From Bacteroidota bacterium (GTDB lineage Bacteria; Bacteroidota; Bacteroidia; Bacteroidales; B39-G9): a DNA stretch of 61,993 nucleotides. The notes under the pieces were generated by a model that had not been told where the DNA came from, searched no databases, and worked only from the letters and a program-made list of their open reading frames with translations. The translations under genes were made by a program, and so were the position numbers. The DNA lies in assembly GCA_015222055.1 (NCBI GenBank), contig JADFUR010000110.1, forward strand, positions 1-61,993. The letters are read 5' to 3'. Below, one piece after another: positions 17,736 to 27,504 of the stretch (position 1 is the first letter of the stretch; each line of letters starts with the position of its first letter).

Positions 17736-18944
17736 ATGAAAAAATTTTTATCATTATTGTTTGTAAGCGTTTTAGTGTTAAACTTAACCGCACAAGAAAA
17801 AGCAGACACAACAAAACCAGAAGCTTACCAATTCACTATGGTAAAACAGCTTAAAACAACACCTGTTAAAAATCAATATCGCTCGGGCACTTGCTGGAGT
17901 TTTGCCAGTATGAGTTTTATTGAAACAGAAATGCTACGTAAAGGAAAAGATTCCGTTGATTTGTCAGAGATGTTTACTGTTTATCATGTTTATTCAGACA
18001 AAGCCGTAAAAGATGTTCGTATGCATGGAGAATTTAATTTTGGTGGTGGCGGTGGAGACAACGATGTCTTTGATGTATTAGAAAAATATGGAATTGTTCC
18101 CGAAAGTGTATACTCTGGTCTTAACTATGGTTACGATAATCATGTTCATGGAGAGATGGACGAAGTATTGAAATCTTATGTTGATGGTGTTATAAAAAAC
18201 AAAAATAAAAAATTAACCCCTGTTTGGCATAAAGGCTTCGAAGGAATTTTAAATGCTTATCTTGGAGAAATCCCCGAAACATTTACCTACAAAGGTAAAG
18301 AATATACTCCCAAAACATTTGCCAAAAAAATTGTCGATATAAATATTGATGATTATGTTTTTATTAGCTCTTTTTCTCACCACCCGTTTTACAAACAATT
18401 TATTTTAGAAGTTGAAGACAACTGGTCTTACAGTAAAACATACAATGTGCCAATCGACGATTTAATAAGAATTATTGATAATTCAGTTAATAAAGGTTAT
18501 TCTGTTGTTTGGGGAGCTGATGTTAGCGAAAAAGGTTTTTCTTTTAGAAACGGTGTGGCTGTAGTTCCCGAAAAAGATATTGCAAACATGTCTGACAGCG
18601 AAAGATCAAAATGGGAAAAATTATCAAAAAGAGAAAAAGAAGGACAATTATATAAATTTGACAAACCTAGAAAAGAAAAAGAAATTACCCAAGTGCTTAG
18701 ACAAGAAGCTTTTGATAATTATGAGACAACAGATGATCATGGTATGCACATAACCGGAATTGCTAAAGACCAAAATGGGGCAAAATATTATTATGTAAAA
18801 AATTCATGGGGAACTTCTTATAATGATTATGATGGATATTTTTATGCATCCGAAGCTTTTGCCAGATATAAAACAATGTCAATTGTTGTTCATAAAGATG
18901 TTTTACCAAAAGATATTGCAAAAAAATTAGGCATTAAGAAATAA
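17736..18944 (+). CDS. Secreted C1 (aminopeptidase C/bleomycin-hydrolase-like) peptidase, paralogue 1
   Basis: A 402-residue exported cysteine peptidase with a signal peptide ending LNLTAQ (residue 20). Gln47 and Cys53 lie in KNQYRSGTCWSF, His335 in TTDDHGMHITG and Asn356 in VKNSWGTSYN, giving a complete PepC/BLH-type catalytic set with the family's long insert between Cys and His. It is the first of three tandem paralogues that share most residues. It has no clear terminator; the next copy begins 115 bp on. Confidence 0.92.
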   Translation: MKKFLSLLFVSVLVLNLTAQEKADTTKPEAYQFTMVKQLKTTPVKNQYRSGTCWSFASMSFIETEMLRKGKDSVDLSEMFTVYHVYSDKAVKDVRMHGEFNFGGGGGDNDVFDVLEKYGIVPESVYSGLNYGYDNHVHGEMDEVLKSYVDGVIKNKNKKLTPVWHKGFEGILNAYLGEIPETFTYKGKEYTPKTFAKKIVDINIDDYVFISSFSHHPFYKQFILEVEDNWSYSKTYNVPIDDLIRIIDNSVNKGYSVVWGADVSEKGFSFRNGVAVVPEKDIANMSDSERSKWEKLSKREKEGQLYKFDKPRKEKEITQVLRQEAFDNYETTDDHGMHITGIAKDQNGAKYYYVKNSWGTSYNDYDGYFYASEAFARYKTMSIVVHKDVLPKDIAKKLGIKK

Positions 18945-19059
18945 TATATTTTAGTTTCTTATTTGTAACATTTTTTAGACTTTTTCGTCTAATATTTATT
19001 CCTTAATTTCTTATTATATGCTAAGGAATCGTTTATTAACTCACTAATTTTAATTTTAT

Positions 19060-20265
19060 ATGAAAAAAATTATTTCATTATTGTTTGTTTGTGCTTTAGT
19101 ATTAAATTTAAATGCACAAGAAAAAGCAGACACAACAAAACCGGAAGGTTACAAATTTACAATGGAAAAGCAAGTAAAAACTACTTCTGTTAAAAATCAA
19201 TATCGCTCAGGCACATGTTGGAGTTTTTCAAGTTTAGGTTTTATTGAATCGGAGATGATTCGTATCGGAAAAGATTCTGTTGATTTATCAGATATGTTTG
19301 CTGTTTATCATGTTTATTCTGATAAAGCGGTTAAAGATGTTCGCATGCACGGAGAGTTTAATTTTGGTGGTGGCGGTGCTGTTAACGACCCTATTGATGT
19401 AATAGCTAAATACGGAATGGTTCCCGAAAGTGCTTATTCTGGAATAAATTACGGAGAAGAAAATCATGTTCATGGCGAAATGGACGAAGTGTTAAAAGAT
19501 TATATGGAAGGCGTTATCAAAAATAAAAATAAAAAATTATCACCGGTTTGGCATAAAGGTTTTGACGGTATTTTAAATGCTTATCTTGGGGAAATACCTG
19601 AAAAATTTACTTATAAAAATAAAGAATATACACCCAAAACTTATGTTAAAAAAGTAATGGGTATTAATCCTGACGATTATGTTTATATTACATCTTTTTC
19701 ACACCATCCTTTTTATAAACCATTTATTTTAGAAGTTCCTGACAACTGGTCATATAAAGAATTTTATAACCTTCCTCTCGACGATATGCAGAAAGTTATT
19801 GATAATGCAATTAATAATGGTTATTCTGTTGGTTGGGCTTCAGATGTAAGCGAAAAGGGATTTTCTTTTAGAGACGGACTTGCTATAGTTCCCGAAAAAG
19901 ATATTGCAAATATGTCTGATAGCGAAAGATCAAAATGGGAAAAATTATCAGCAAGAGAAAAAAGTGCTAAGCTATATAAATTTAAAAAACCCGGAAAAGA
20001 AAAAGTAATTACTCAGAAAATCAGACAAGAAGCTTTTGATAATTATGAAACAACGGATGATCATGGAATGCAAATCGCAGGAATAGCCAAAGATCAGAAT
20101 GGAACAAAATATTATTATGTAAAAAATTCTTGGGGCTTGGGTTATAATGGTTATGATGGATACTTCTATGCTTCAGAATCATTCGTAAGATATAAAACAA
20201 TGTCTATGGTTGTGAACAAAAATGCTTTGCCAAAAGATATTGCCAAAAAATTAGGCATTAAGTAA
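19060..20265 (+). CDS. Secreted C1 peptidase, paralogue 2
   Basis: A 401-residue paralogue of the preceding gene with the same architecture: signal peptide (MKKIISLLFVCALVLNLNAQ), KNQYRSGTCWSF, DDHGMQIAG and VKNSWGLGYN. It is closer to paralogue 3 than to paralogue 1 in several stretches (for example IAKYGMVPESAYSGINYGEE). A strong terminator (20296-20333) follows. These proteins lack T9SS tails, so they are probably periplasmic or simply secreted. The substrate is unknown. Confidence 0.92.
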   Translation: MKKIISLLFVCALVLNLNAQEKADTTKPEGYKFTMEKQVKTTSVKNQYRSGTCWSFSSLGFIESEMIRIGKDSVDLSDMFAVYHVYSDKAVKDVRMHGEFNFGGGGAVNDPIDVIAKYGMVPESAYSGINYGEENHVHGEMDEVLKDYMEGVIKNKNKKLSPVWHKGFDGILNAYLGEIPEKFTYKNKEYTPKTYVKKVMGINPDDYVYITSFSHHPFYKPFILEVPDNWSYKEFYNLPLDDMQKVIDNAINNGYSVGWASDVSEKGFSFRDGLAIVPEKDIANMSDSERSKWEKLSAREKSAKLYKFKKPGKEKVITQKIRQEAFDNYETTDDHGMQIAGIAKDQNGTKYYYVKNSWGLGYNGYDGYFYASESFVRYKTMSMVVNKNALPKDIAKKLGIK

Positions 20266-20295
20266 CAATCAAAAAGTTATTTATATTAACTACAG

Positions 20296-20333
20296 AACTA
20301 CCGAAGCTTCAAAAACTTTGGTAGTTTTTTTTT
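20296..20333 (+). terminator. Terminator of C1 peptidase paralogue 2
   Basis: The stem AACTACCGAAG / CTTTGGTAGTT is followed by nine or more T. The same terminator, slightly diverged, follows paralogue 3, so it belongs to the duplicated unit. Confidence 0.8.
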
Positions 20334-20339
20334 GATTTA

Positions 20340-20760
20340 TTCGCAAAATATTTATCACAGCAAAACCTTTCTGCGTTTGAAAAGTCAGTAAGCGTTAGTT
20401 ATCTATAATAGCCGTAGCACGGTTCTGTTAATTTAATGCGGAACATATAAATATTTGTCATTTCGACCCTTAGAGAGAAATTCCATTCCGTTAATGAATT
20501 TAAGGTTGCATTTACACGAAACCTCTAACCCCTTCGAGGGTTTTGTTTTCCAGCTTGTACAAACCTGTAATTAAATAAAACTCAAATGTTTTTTCAATCA
20601 ACAATTTCTCGAAAGGAAAAAATAAGAATATCCCTCGATTTTAATCGTAGGTGTTTATAATAAACAAGATAATCGCGGGGAGCAGTCTGTCGATTATAAA
20701 TAAATAATTTTATTCCCCTGCGTAATAAAGATGAGTTTTCGAAAAGCAGAGCTTCATAAA
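20340..20760. repeat. Family A composite repeat, copy A3
   Basis: It occupies the spacer between peptidase paralogues 2 and 3 (20266-20904). In order: the module around GCGTTTGAAAAGTCAGTAAG, a TGTCATTTCGACCC arm, then the core (about 20591-20730) with degenerate versions of both hairpins: CCCTCGATTTTAATCGTAGG and CGCGGGGAG ... TTCCCCTGCG. A tail with TTTTCGAAAAGCAGAGCTTC is shared with A5 and partly with A4. No gene is seen. Confidence 0.7.
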
Positions 20761-20904
20761 TTAAATTTTTTTATTAATTTTGAGAATTAAATATATTCAT
20801 AATAATTCGATTTTTATCTAACACAACTTTATTGAATTACAATTTGTATTAATCGAACGAAGCTTATTAATGAATTCTTTACTAACCAATTAATTATAGT
20901 GTAT

Positions 20905-22110
20905 ATGAAAAAAATTATTTTATTATTGTTCGTTTGTGTTTTGGTTTTAAACCTAAAAGCACAAGAAAAAGCAGACACATCAAAACCCGAAGGTTATAAA
21001 TTTATTATTGTAAAGCAAGTGAAAATGACATCTGTTAAAAGTCAATATCGCTCAGGAACATGCTGGAGTTTTGGAGGTATGTCTTTTATCGAGTCTGAAA
21101 TGTTACGTCTAGGAAAAGATTCTGTTGATTTATCTGAGATGTTTAATGTTTATCATGTTTATTCAGACCGAGCAATTAAAAATGTTCGTATGCACGGAAA
21201 ATTTAATTTTGGAGGCGGGGCTGAAATTAGCGACCCAATTGATGTAATTGCAAAATATGGAATGGTTCCCGAAAGTGCTTATTCTGGAATAAATTACGGT
21301 GAAGAAAATCATGTTCATGGTGAAATGGACGAGGTATTAAAAGATTATATTGCCGGAGTTATAAAAAATAAGAATAAAAAACTAACACCTGTTTGGCACA
21401 AAGGATTTGTTGGAATATTAGACTCTTATCTTGGAAAAATTCCCGAAACATTTGCTTATAAAGGAAAAGAATACACACCAAAAACTTTTGCTAAAAATGT
21501 TGTAGGCATTAATCCCGACGATTATGTTTATATTACATCTTTTACACACCATCCATTTTATAAACCATTTATTTTTGATGTGCCCGACAATTGGGCTTAT
21601 AAAGAGTTTTATAATCTTCCTCTTGACGAGATGGAGCAAGTAATTGATAACGCTATTGACAAAGGATATTCTGTTGGCTGGTCAGCTGATGTAAGCGAAA
21701 AAGGATTTTCTTTTAGAGATGGTCTTGCCATTGTTCCCGAAAAAGATATTGCAAATATGTCTGATAGCGAAAGATCAAAATGGGAAAAATTATCAAAAAA
21801 AGAAAAAGAGGCTAAGTTGTATAAATTTGACAAACCCGGAGAAGAAAAAGTAATTACCCAGAAAATGAGACAAGAAGCTTTTGATAATTACCAAACAACT
21901 GACGATCACGTTATGCACATAACAGGAATTGCCAAAGACCAGAACGGGGGAAAATATTATTATGTAAAAAATTCTTGGGGAACTTCATATAATGATTATG
22001 ATGGATTTTTTTATGCTTCGAAATCTTATATTAGATATAAAACAACGTCAATTGCAATTCACAAAGATGCTTTGCCAAAAGACATTGCCAAAAAACTAGG
22101 CATTAAGTAA
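20905..22110 (+). CDS. Secreted C1 peptidase, paralogue 3
   Basis: A 401-residue paralogue; I use the ATG at 20905 rather than the GTG at 20899 because it aligns the signal peptide with copies 1 and 2. The catalytic Cys (SQYRSGTCWSF), His (DDHVMHITG) and Asn (VKNSWGTSYN) are all present, so it should be active. The residues next to Gln and His differ (Ser for Asn, Val for Gly). Family A repeats lie on both sides, and its terminator matches that of paralogue 2. This points to a duplication that carried gene, terminator and repeat together. Confidence 0.92.
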   Translation: MKKIILLLFVCVLVLNLKAQEKADTSKPEGYKFIIVKQVKMTSVKSQYRSGTCWSFGGMSFIESEMLRLGKDSVDLSEMFNVYHVYSDRAIKNVRMHGKFNFGGGAEISDPIDVIAKYGMVPESAYSGINYGEENHVHGEMDEVLKDYIAGVIKNKNKKLTPVWHKGFVGILDSYLGKIPETFAYKGKEYTPKTFAKNVVGINPDDYVYITSFTHHPFYKPFIFDVPDNWAYKEFYNLPLDEMEQVIDNAIDKGYSVGWSADVSEKGFSFRDGLAIVPEKDIANMSDSERSKWEKLSKKEKEAKLYKFDKPGEEKVITQKMRQEAFDNYQTTDDHVMHITGIAKDQNGGKYYYVKNSWGTSYNDYDGFFYASKSYIRYKTTSIAIHKDALPKDIAKKLGIK

Positions 22111-22140
22111 CACTCAAAACGTTATTTACATTAATTACAG

Positions 22141-22176
22141 AACTACCGAGGTTTTTAAAACTTCGGTAGTTCTTTT
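22141..22176 (+). terminator. Terminator of C1 peptidase paralogue 3
   Basis: The stem AACTACCGAGG / CTTCGGTAGTT is followed by TCTTTTT. It is homologous to the terminator after paralogue 2. Confidence 0.75.
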
Positions 22177-22189
22177 TATGTTTATTCGC

Positions 22190-22600
22190 TAAATATTTAC
22201 CACAAAAAAATTTTTCAGCGTTTGAAAAATCTGGGAGCGTTTTTTGTTCAAATTTCCTCTTGGATAAGAGGGAAATGGAGATTGGTTTTTATTTTGTCAT
22301 TCTGTCCGCCAGCTGGCGGATCAGAATCTGGTTGCACTATTAATAAGGGGATTCCTCCATACGGTCGGAATGACGAAATTTTTTTAATATCCCACACCTG
22401 ACAGGTCTCTGTAATTAAATAAAAAAAAGGTTTTCAATCAACATTTTCCTGAAAGAAAAAAATATGATTAGCCCACGATTTTAATCGGGGGTGTTGATAA
22501 TAATCAAGATAATCGCAGGGAGCAGTCTGATGACTATAAAAAAATAATTTTATTCCCCTGCGGAATTAAGAGCGGTTTTCGAAAAGCCCGATTTTTAGAC
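22190..22600. repeat. Family A composite repeat, copy A4
   Basis: It fills the spacer before the DUF4421 gene. In order: the GCGTTTGAAAAATCTGGGAG module, the gtcat hairpin 22295-22376 (with CCGCCAGCTGGCGG inside its left arm), CACACCTGACAGG (about 22393-22405), the hairpin around CACGATTTTAATCGGGG (about 22474-22490) and the core from CGCAGGGAGCAGTCTG to CCCCTGCGG (about 22514-22563). No gene is seen in 22111-22730. Confidence 0.72.
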
Positions 22601-22730
22601 AATTCAAATTTTTTTTAATAGCGTAATAAATTTTTAATATTAAAACTTTCAATGTTTAATAAACCATATGTATTTCGATTGTAAAAAAAATATTATAACT
22701 TTATTGTGAATTTCATATAGAAAAGTCTAA

Positions 22731-23765
22731 GTGAAAAAATCCCGTCTTATAATATTTACAATAATCATATTTGGAAATATTTTTCAATTGTATGCAGCAG
22801 AAGTTTTATACAAAACAAAGCCTGACACAAATTACTATGAAAGCCATAAAAATATGCTGGCAATTAAATTTTTGGGAGTAAGCAAAGGCACATCTTTTGG
22901 TGTTTTTGACAAAAAAAACAAGTCCAAATTATTATACCATCCAAACGAGGCACTTAATATTGGTTTCGGCCTTAGTTATAAATGGTTCGGATTAGATTTG
23001 GCATTTAATATTCCGGGCTTTAACAATGATAATGGGAAATACGGTAGCACGAAAAAATCAGATCTTCAAACACACATTTACACAAAGAATGTAATTATTG
23101 ATGCAAATTTTCAGTATTATAAAGGGTTTTATATAAAAAACCCAAAAGATATAATAGATAGTTGGCAAAGAGATTATCCTTATCCGCAACGATCAGATAT
23201 TGAAACCGTTTTTATTGGGTGCAATTTGACCTATAGTTTTAATAATAAAAAATTTTCGTATAAATCGGCATTTATTCAAAATGAATGGCAAAAAAAGAGT
23301 GCAGGATCTTTTTTGCTGGGAACATTTTCTTCTTTGTTTTCCATGAGAGCGAGTGAAGATATTATACCATATAATTCGACAAAAATTTTTGATGAAAATT
23401 TGCATTTAGTTTCAGCAGCATCCATTAATTTGGGCATATCTTTAGGTTATATTTATACTTTTGTTATTGAAAAAAATTATTTCATTACTCTTTCATTAGT
23501 CCCTGGTTTTGCTTTGGGTGTTTCTTCAGGAACAATAGCTTTAAATAAAACATATTTTAATCCTTCCAAACTTGAAGGCAAATCGCTTGCTAGAGTATCC
23601 ATGGGTTATAACAGCAAAAAATATTATTGTGGATTTTTATTTGTGAACGATAATTATACATCAGCTGGTCAAGATAAAAGTATGGGCGTTAATTATGGAA
23701 CAAATTTTTTTAAATTTTTTCTTGGAAGAAAAATCTCAATAAGAAAGCGAGAGTTCTCAGATTGA
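22731..23765 (+). CDS. DUF4421 family outer-membrane-associated protein
   Basis: A 344-residue exported protein with a GTG start at 22731 and a signal peptide ending near QLYAAE. The body alternates short hydrophobic and polar beta strands, as in a small outer-membrane barrel. It carries features I associate with DUF4421: KPDTNYYESH near the start, GLSYKWFGLDLAFNIPG, and SAFIQNEWQKKSAGSFLLG. The function is unknown. It is transcribed towards, but probably separately from, the ribosomal operon. Confidence 0.78.
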   Translation: MKKSRLIIFTIIIFGNIFQLYAAEVLYKTKPDTNYYESHKNMLAIKFLGVSKGTSFGVFDKKNKSKLLYHPNEALNIGFGLSYKWFGLDLAFNIPGFNNDNGKYGSTKKSDLQTHIYTKNVIIDANFQYYKGFYIKNPKDIIDSWQRDYPYPQRSDIETVFIGCNLTYSFNNKKFSYKSAFIQNEWQKKSAGSFLLGTFSSLFSMRASEDIIPYNSTKIFDENLHLVSAASINLGISLGYIYTFVIEKNYFITLSLVPGFALGVSSGTIALNKTYFNPSKLEGKSLARVSMGYNSKKYYCGFLFVNDNYTSAGQDKSMGVNYGTNFFKFFLGRKISIRKREFSD

Positions 23766-23808
23766 GAATGTGAGATGTAACTTATTAACAAAAATTGTTG
23801 ATAAAGAG

Positions 23809-23838
23809 TTGTTGTTTAATAAAAAAATTGTATTTTTG
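23809..23838 (+). promoter_or_regulatory. Bacteroidota promoter for the rplM-rpsI operon
   Basis: TTG (23809-23811), a 19-bp spacer and TATTTTTG (23831-23838) match the phylum's -33/-7 consensus. The rplM start is about 55 bp downstream of the expected start point. Confidence 0.65.
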
Positions 23839-23900
23839 CACTCCAGATTTCAGAAATTTTTTTACGCATTTGTGTATTAATTAAAAAGTTAGGAAAACAA

Positions 23901-24356
23901 GTGGATACATTAAGTTACAAAACGATATCAGCAAATAAAGCAACCGTGAAAAAATCATGGGTTCTTGTTGATGCAAAAGACGAAGTATTAGGAAGATTGG
24001 CCTCTGTGGTTGCAATCGTCCTAAGAGGAAAGCACAAACCAGAATTTACTCCTCATGTAGATTGTGGTGATAATGTTATAGTTATCAACGCTGACAAAAT
24101 TAAATTAACAGGAAAAAAATGGGATGACAAACAATATGTTCGTTATACCGGTTATCCTGGTGGTCAGAGAATAACTAAAGCAAAAGAACTAATGGTGAAA
24201 AATCCTATTGCAATGGTTGAAAAATCAGTAAGAGGAATGTTACCTATAAATAGATTAGGTAGAGATCTTTTTAGAAATTTGCATGTATATCAGGGTGAAG
24301 AGCATGATCATGTAGCTCAAAAACCAGTAAAAATTAATATAAACTCAATTAAATAA
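23901..24356 (+). CDS. rplM: 50S ribosomal protein L13
   Basis: A 151-residue large-subunit protein that binds 23S rRNA early in assembly. It starts at GTG 23901 (MDTLSYKT, the usual Bacteroidota start). The signatures WVLVDAKDEVLGRLAS, RGKHKPEFTPHVDCGD and VRGMLPINRLGR are intact. It is first in the cluster, with rpsI 5 bp behind, and is driven by the promoter at 23809-23838. Confidence 0.97.
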   Translation: MDTLSYKTISANKATVKKSWVLVDAKDEVLGRLASVVAIVLRGKHKPEFTPHVDCGDNVIVINADKIKLTGKKWDDKQYVRYTGYPGGQRITKAKELMVKNPIAMVEKSVRGMLPINRLGRDLFRNLHVYQGEEHDHVAQKPVKININSIK

Positions 24357-24361
24357 TAAGA

Positions 24362-24748
24362 ATGGAAGTTATTACAGCTACAGGCAGAAGAAAGTCTGCC
24401 ATTGCACGGGTTTATTTGTCACAAGGAACAGGGAAAATTGTTGTAAATAAAAAAGATTATACAAATTTTTTTCCAGTTTCTCAGTTACAATATGTAGTTC
24501 AACAACCTTTAAGTATACTTGAATTATCAGATCAATATGATGTTAAAGCAAACTTAACCGGTGGTGGCGTCAGAGGACAAGCAGAAGCTTTAAGATTAGG
24601 TATTGCCAGAGCTTTAATAAAAATTGATCCTGAATACAAACCTGCATTAAAAGCAGAAGGATTGGTTACAAGAGATCCTCGTCAAGTTGAACGAAAAAAA
24701 CCTGGACAGAAAAAAGCAAGAAAGAAATTTCAATTTAGTAAACGATAG
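24362..24748 (+). CDS. rpsI: 30S ribosomal protein S9
   Basis: A 128-residue small-subunit head protein. ATGRRKSAIARVYL opens it, the LTGGGVRGQAEALRLGIARA loop sits mid-protein, and the C-terminal tail that reaches the P-site tRNA anticodon ends KKFQFSKR with the conserved final Lys-Arg. It is co-transcribed with rplM. A 99-bp gap separates it from rpsB. Confidence 0.97.
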   Translation: MEVITATGRRKSAIARVYLSQGTGKIVVNKKDYTNFFPVSQLQYVVQQPLSILELSDQYDVKANLTGGGVRGQAEALRLGIARALIKIDPEYKPALKAEGLVTRDPRQVERKKPGQKKARKKFQFSKR

Positions 24749-24847
24749 AAATTTTAATCTCAGTTTAGTATCTAAATTGTTAAGATCGTTATTTTTTAAC
24801 GCTACTTATCGATTGTTTTTTAAGAATGTAAACTAAAAAAATTTAAA

Positions 24848-25657
24848 ATGTCAAGAACATCATTTAATGAACTTTTGGATGCTGGTGCACATTTTGGGCA
24901 TCTAAAAAGAAAATGGAATCCTAATATGGCTCCATATATTTTTATGGAACGAAATGGTATCCATATTATTGATTTGCACAAAACCGTAGTAAAAATTGAT
25001 GAGGCAGCTTCTACAATGAAGCAAATTGCAAAATCTGGTAGAAAAATTTTATTTGTTGCAACAAAGAAACAAGCAAAAGATATTGTTGCCGATAAAATTA
25101 AAACAATAAATATGCCATATATTACAGAACGATGGTCTGGTGGTATGTTAACAAACTTTCCTACTATTCGAAAGGCAGTAAAAAAAATGGTCTCTATTGA
25201 TAAAATGTCAAAAGACGGTACATTTAATCACCTTTCTAAAAGAGAAAAATTACAAATTCAAAGACAAAGAGCAAAGTTGGAAAAAAACTTAGGTAGTATT
25301 GCTGATTTAACAAGATTACCTGCTGCAATGTTTGTTGTTGATGTTCAAAAAGAAAAAATTGCTGTTTCTGAAGCTAGAAGATTGAACATTCCTGTTTTTG
25401 CTATTGTTGATACTAATTCAAATCCAAATTTAGTTGATTTTCCTATACCAGCAAATGATGATGCATCTAAATCTATTTCGATAATTTTAGACGCTCTTAC
25501 CGATGCTGTTAAAGAAGGATTGACTGAAAGAAATGCAGAAAAAGAAAAAGATGCCGCTTTAAAAGAAAAAAATGTTCAGAAAAAAGCTACAAAAGTTAAA
25601 GCTGATGGCAAAAAAATAGGAGCAAGAAAATTATCTGCAAGAAAAGAAAATAATTAA
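24848..25657 (+). CDS. rpsB: 30S ribosomal protein S2
   Basis: A 269-residue protein: LLDAGAHFGHLKRKWNPNM at the start, ERWSGGMLTNFPTIR, and the VDTNSNPNLVDFPIPANDD stretch are diagnostic. A Lys/Glu-rich C-terminal extension of about 40 residues makes it longer than the E. coli protein, as is common in the phylum. tsf follows 23 bp later, the standard pairing. Confidence 0.97.
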   Translation: MSRTSFNELLDAGAHFGHLKRKWNPNMAPYIFMERNGIHIIDLHKTVVKIDEAASTMKQIAKSGRKILFVATKKQAKDIVADKIKTINMPYITERWSGGMLTNFPTIRKAVKKMVSIDKMSKDGTFNHLSKREKLQIQRQRAKLEKNLGSIADLTRLPAAMFVVDVQKEKIAVSEARRLNIPVFAIVDTNSNPNLVDFPIPANDDASKSISIILDALTDAVKEGLTERNAEKEKDAALKEKNVQKKATKVKADGKKIGARKLSARKENN

Positions 25658-25680
25658 TAAACAATTTAATTTTTAAAGTT

Positions 25681-26502
25681 ATGCAAATAAAAGCAGTAGA
25701 TGTTGCCAAACTAAGAAAAGCAACTGGTGCAGGCATGATGGATTGCAAAAAAGCACTTCAAGAAGTTAACGGTGATTTTGATAAAGCTGTTGAAATTATT
25801 AGAGAAAAAGGTAAAGCTATTGCAAATAATAGAGCAGATAGAGACGCTACTGAAGGAACCGTTTTAGCTACAACAGAAGGTAAAAATGGTGTTATTTTAG
25901 TTCTTAATTGTGAAACAGATTTTGTTGCCAAAAATGAGAATTATGTTGCATTCGTAAAATCAATTCTTGATGTTGCAATTAAAGAAACACCCGAAGATCT
26001 TAATGCTTTAAAAGAATTAAAACTTGATGCTAAAACAATTGAAGATTCTGTTGTTGAGCAAATAGGAATTATTGGAGAAAAACTTGAATTATCTTATTAT
26101 GATAAAATAAGTGCAGAACATACCGTTGCTTATATTCATCCAGGAAATCGTTTAGCTACATTAGTTGGTTTTAATCAAGCAAATGTTGATGGTCAAGTTG
26201 CTAAAGACGTTGCTATGCAAGTTGCAGCTATGGATCCAATAGCTATTGATAAAGACAATGTTTCTAAAGAAACTGTTGATGAAGAATTAAAAATTGCTCG
26301 CGAAAAAGCACGTTTAGAAGGAAAACCTGAAGAAATGCTTGATAAAATCGCAATGGGTCGTCTTGGTAAATTCTTTAAAGAAAGCACTTTGTTAAACCAA
26401 GCGTTTATTAAAGATAGCAAAAAATCTGTTAAACAATATTTACAAGAAAGTAATAAAGATTTAACTGTTACTGTTTTTAAAAGATTTACATTAAACGTAT
26501 AA
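25681..26502 (+). CDS. tsf: Elongation factor Ts
   Basis: A 273-residue nucleotide-exchange factor for EF-Tu. It has the N-terminal UBA-like domain (VAKLRKATGAGMMDCKKAL), the LNCETDFVAKNE motif and the conserved core VAYIHPGNRLATLVGF. It is full length. The hairpin at 26526-26554 ends the transcript. Confidence 0.97.
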   Translation: MQIKAVDVAKLRKATGAGMMDCKKALQEVNGDFDKAVEIIREKGKAIANNRADRDATEGTVLATTEGKNGVILVLNCETDFVAKNENYVAFVKSILDVAIKETPEDLNALKELKLDAKTIEDSVVEQIGIIGEKLELSYYDKISAEHTVAYIHPGNRLATLVGFNQANVDGQVAKDVAMQVAAMDPIAIDKDNVSKETVDEELKIAREKARLEGKPEEMLDKIAMGRLGKFFKESTLLNQAFIKDSKKSVKQYLQESNKDLTVTVFKRFTLNV

Positions 26503-26525
26503 TCTAATAAATTAAATATATTTAT

Positions 26526-26554
26526 AAAAAAGAGAGCATTTGCTCTCTTTTTTT
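26526..26554 (+). terminator. Terminator after tsf
   Basis: The stem AAAAGAGAGCA / TGCTCTCTTTT with a very short loop is followed by a T run. It separates rpsB-tsf from pyrH-frr. Confidence 0.8.
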
Positions 26555-26762
26555 GTTTTTACACTTTTATTTTATGATTTTTGTTGTTTAATAAACATAT
26601 ATATAAATTAATATTTGCCTTCGATTTAGAGCGAGAGATGTGTTATTTAAAAATATACATATAGGAGATAATTTTTTTATTTAACTTTACCAAAGTTTTA
26701 AATTATGCTAAAGTTGTTGAGCAAAAAAACAAAAAATCATAATAAAATAAAAGTATAAGCAG

Positions 26763-27470
26763 ATGAAATATAAAAGAATTTTATTAAAACTCAGCGGAGA
26801 ATCTTTAATGGGCGAAAACAATTATGGTCTTGATACAAAAAGATTAATTGATTTTGCAAGTCAAATAAAAGAAATTAATGAAATGGGTGTTCAGCTTGCT
26901 ATTGTTATAGGAGGCGGAAATATTTTTAGAGGTTTGAAAGGAGCTGACAAAGGGTTTGACAGAGTAAAAGGCGATTATATGGGAATGCTTGCTACTGTAA
27001 TTAATGGATTAGCCCTTCAATCAACACTCGAAAGTATTAATCAACCCACAAAAGTATTTACTTCAATTAAAATGGAGCCTGTTGCTGAGGCATATAGCAA
27101 ACCAAAGGCTCTTGAAGCTTTAAATAACAATGAAGTGATTATTTTTTCGGGCGGAACGGGAAACCCTTATTTTACAACAGATACCGCATCGTCTCTTCGT
27201 GCAATAGAAATAGAAGCCGATGTTTTGCTTAAGGGCACTCGTGTTGATGGTGTTTATTCTGCTGATCCTGAAAAAGATAACTCGGCGGTTAAATACAACA
27301 ACATAAGTTTTGATGAAGTTTATTCTAAAAATTTAAAAGTTATGGATTTAACATCTTTTACAATGTGTAAAGAAAATAATATGCCTGTTTTGGTTTTTAA
27401 TATGAACACAATAGGAAATCTTAAAAAAATAATTTTAGGTGAAAATATTGGCACATTAGTTAAGAATTAA
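26763..27470 (+). CDS. pyrH: UMP kinase
   Basis: A 235-residue amino-acid-kinase-fold enzyme phosphorylating UMP to UDP. Motifs seen: KLSGESLMG at the start, IVIGGGNIFRG, SGGTGNPYFTTDTASSLRA and LLKGTRVDGVYSADPE. It has its own 260-bp leader after the tsf terminator and is followed closely by frr. Confidence 0.97.
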   Translation: MKYKRILLKLSGESLMGENNYGLDTKRLIDFASQIKEINEMGVQLAIVIGGGNIFRGLKGADKGFDRVKGDYMGMLATVINGLALQSTLESINQPTKVFTSIKMEPVAEAYSKPKALEALNNNEVIIFSGGTGNPYFTTDTASSLRAIEIEADVLLKGTRVDGVYSADPEKDNSAVKYNNISFDEVYSKNLKVMDLTSFTMCKENNMPVLVFNMNTIGNLKKIILGENIGTLVKN

Positions 27471-27504
27471 TATATTTACTCTGTTTTTATAAAAACTGAC
27501 TAGA

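Noticed and set aside
20340-22600. A CRISPR array formed by the repeats around the peptidase copies
   Set aside because: The repeats are long, modular and hundreds of bases apart with genes between them; there are no regular short repeats, unique spacers or cas genes.
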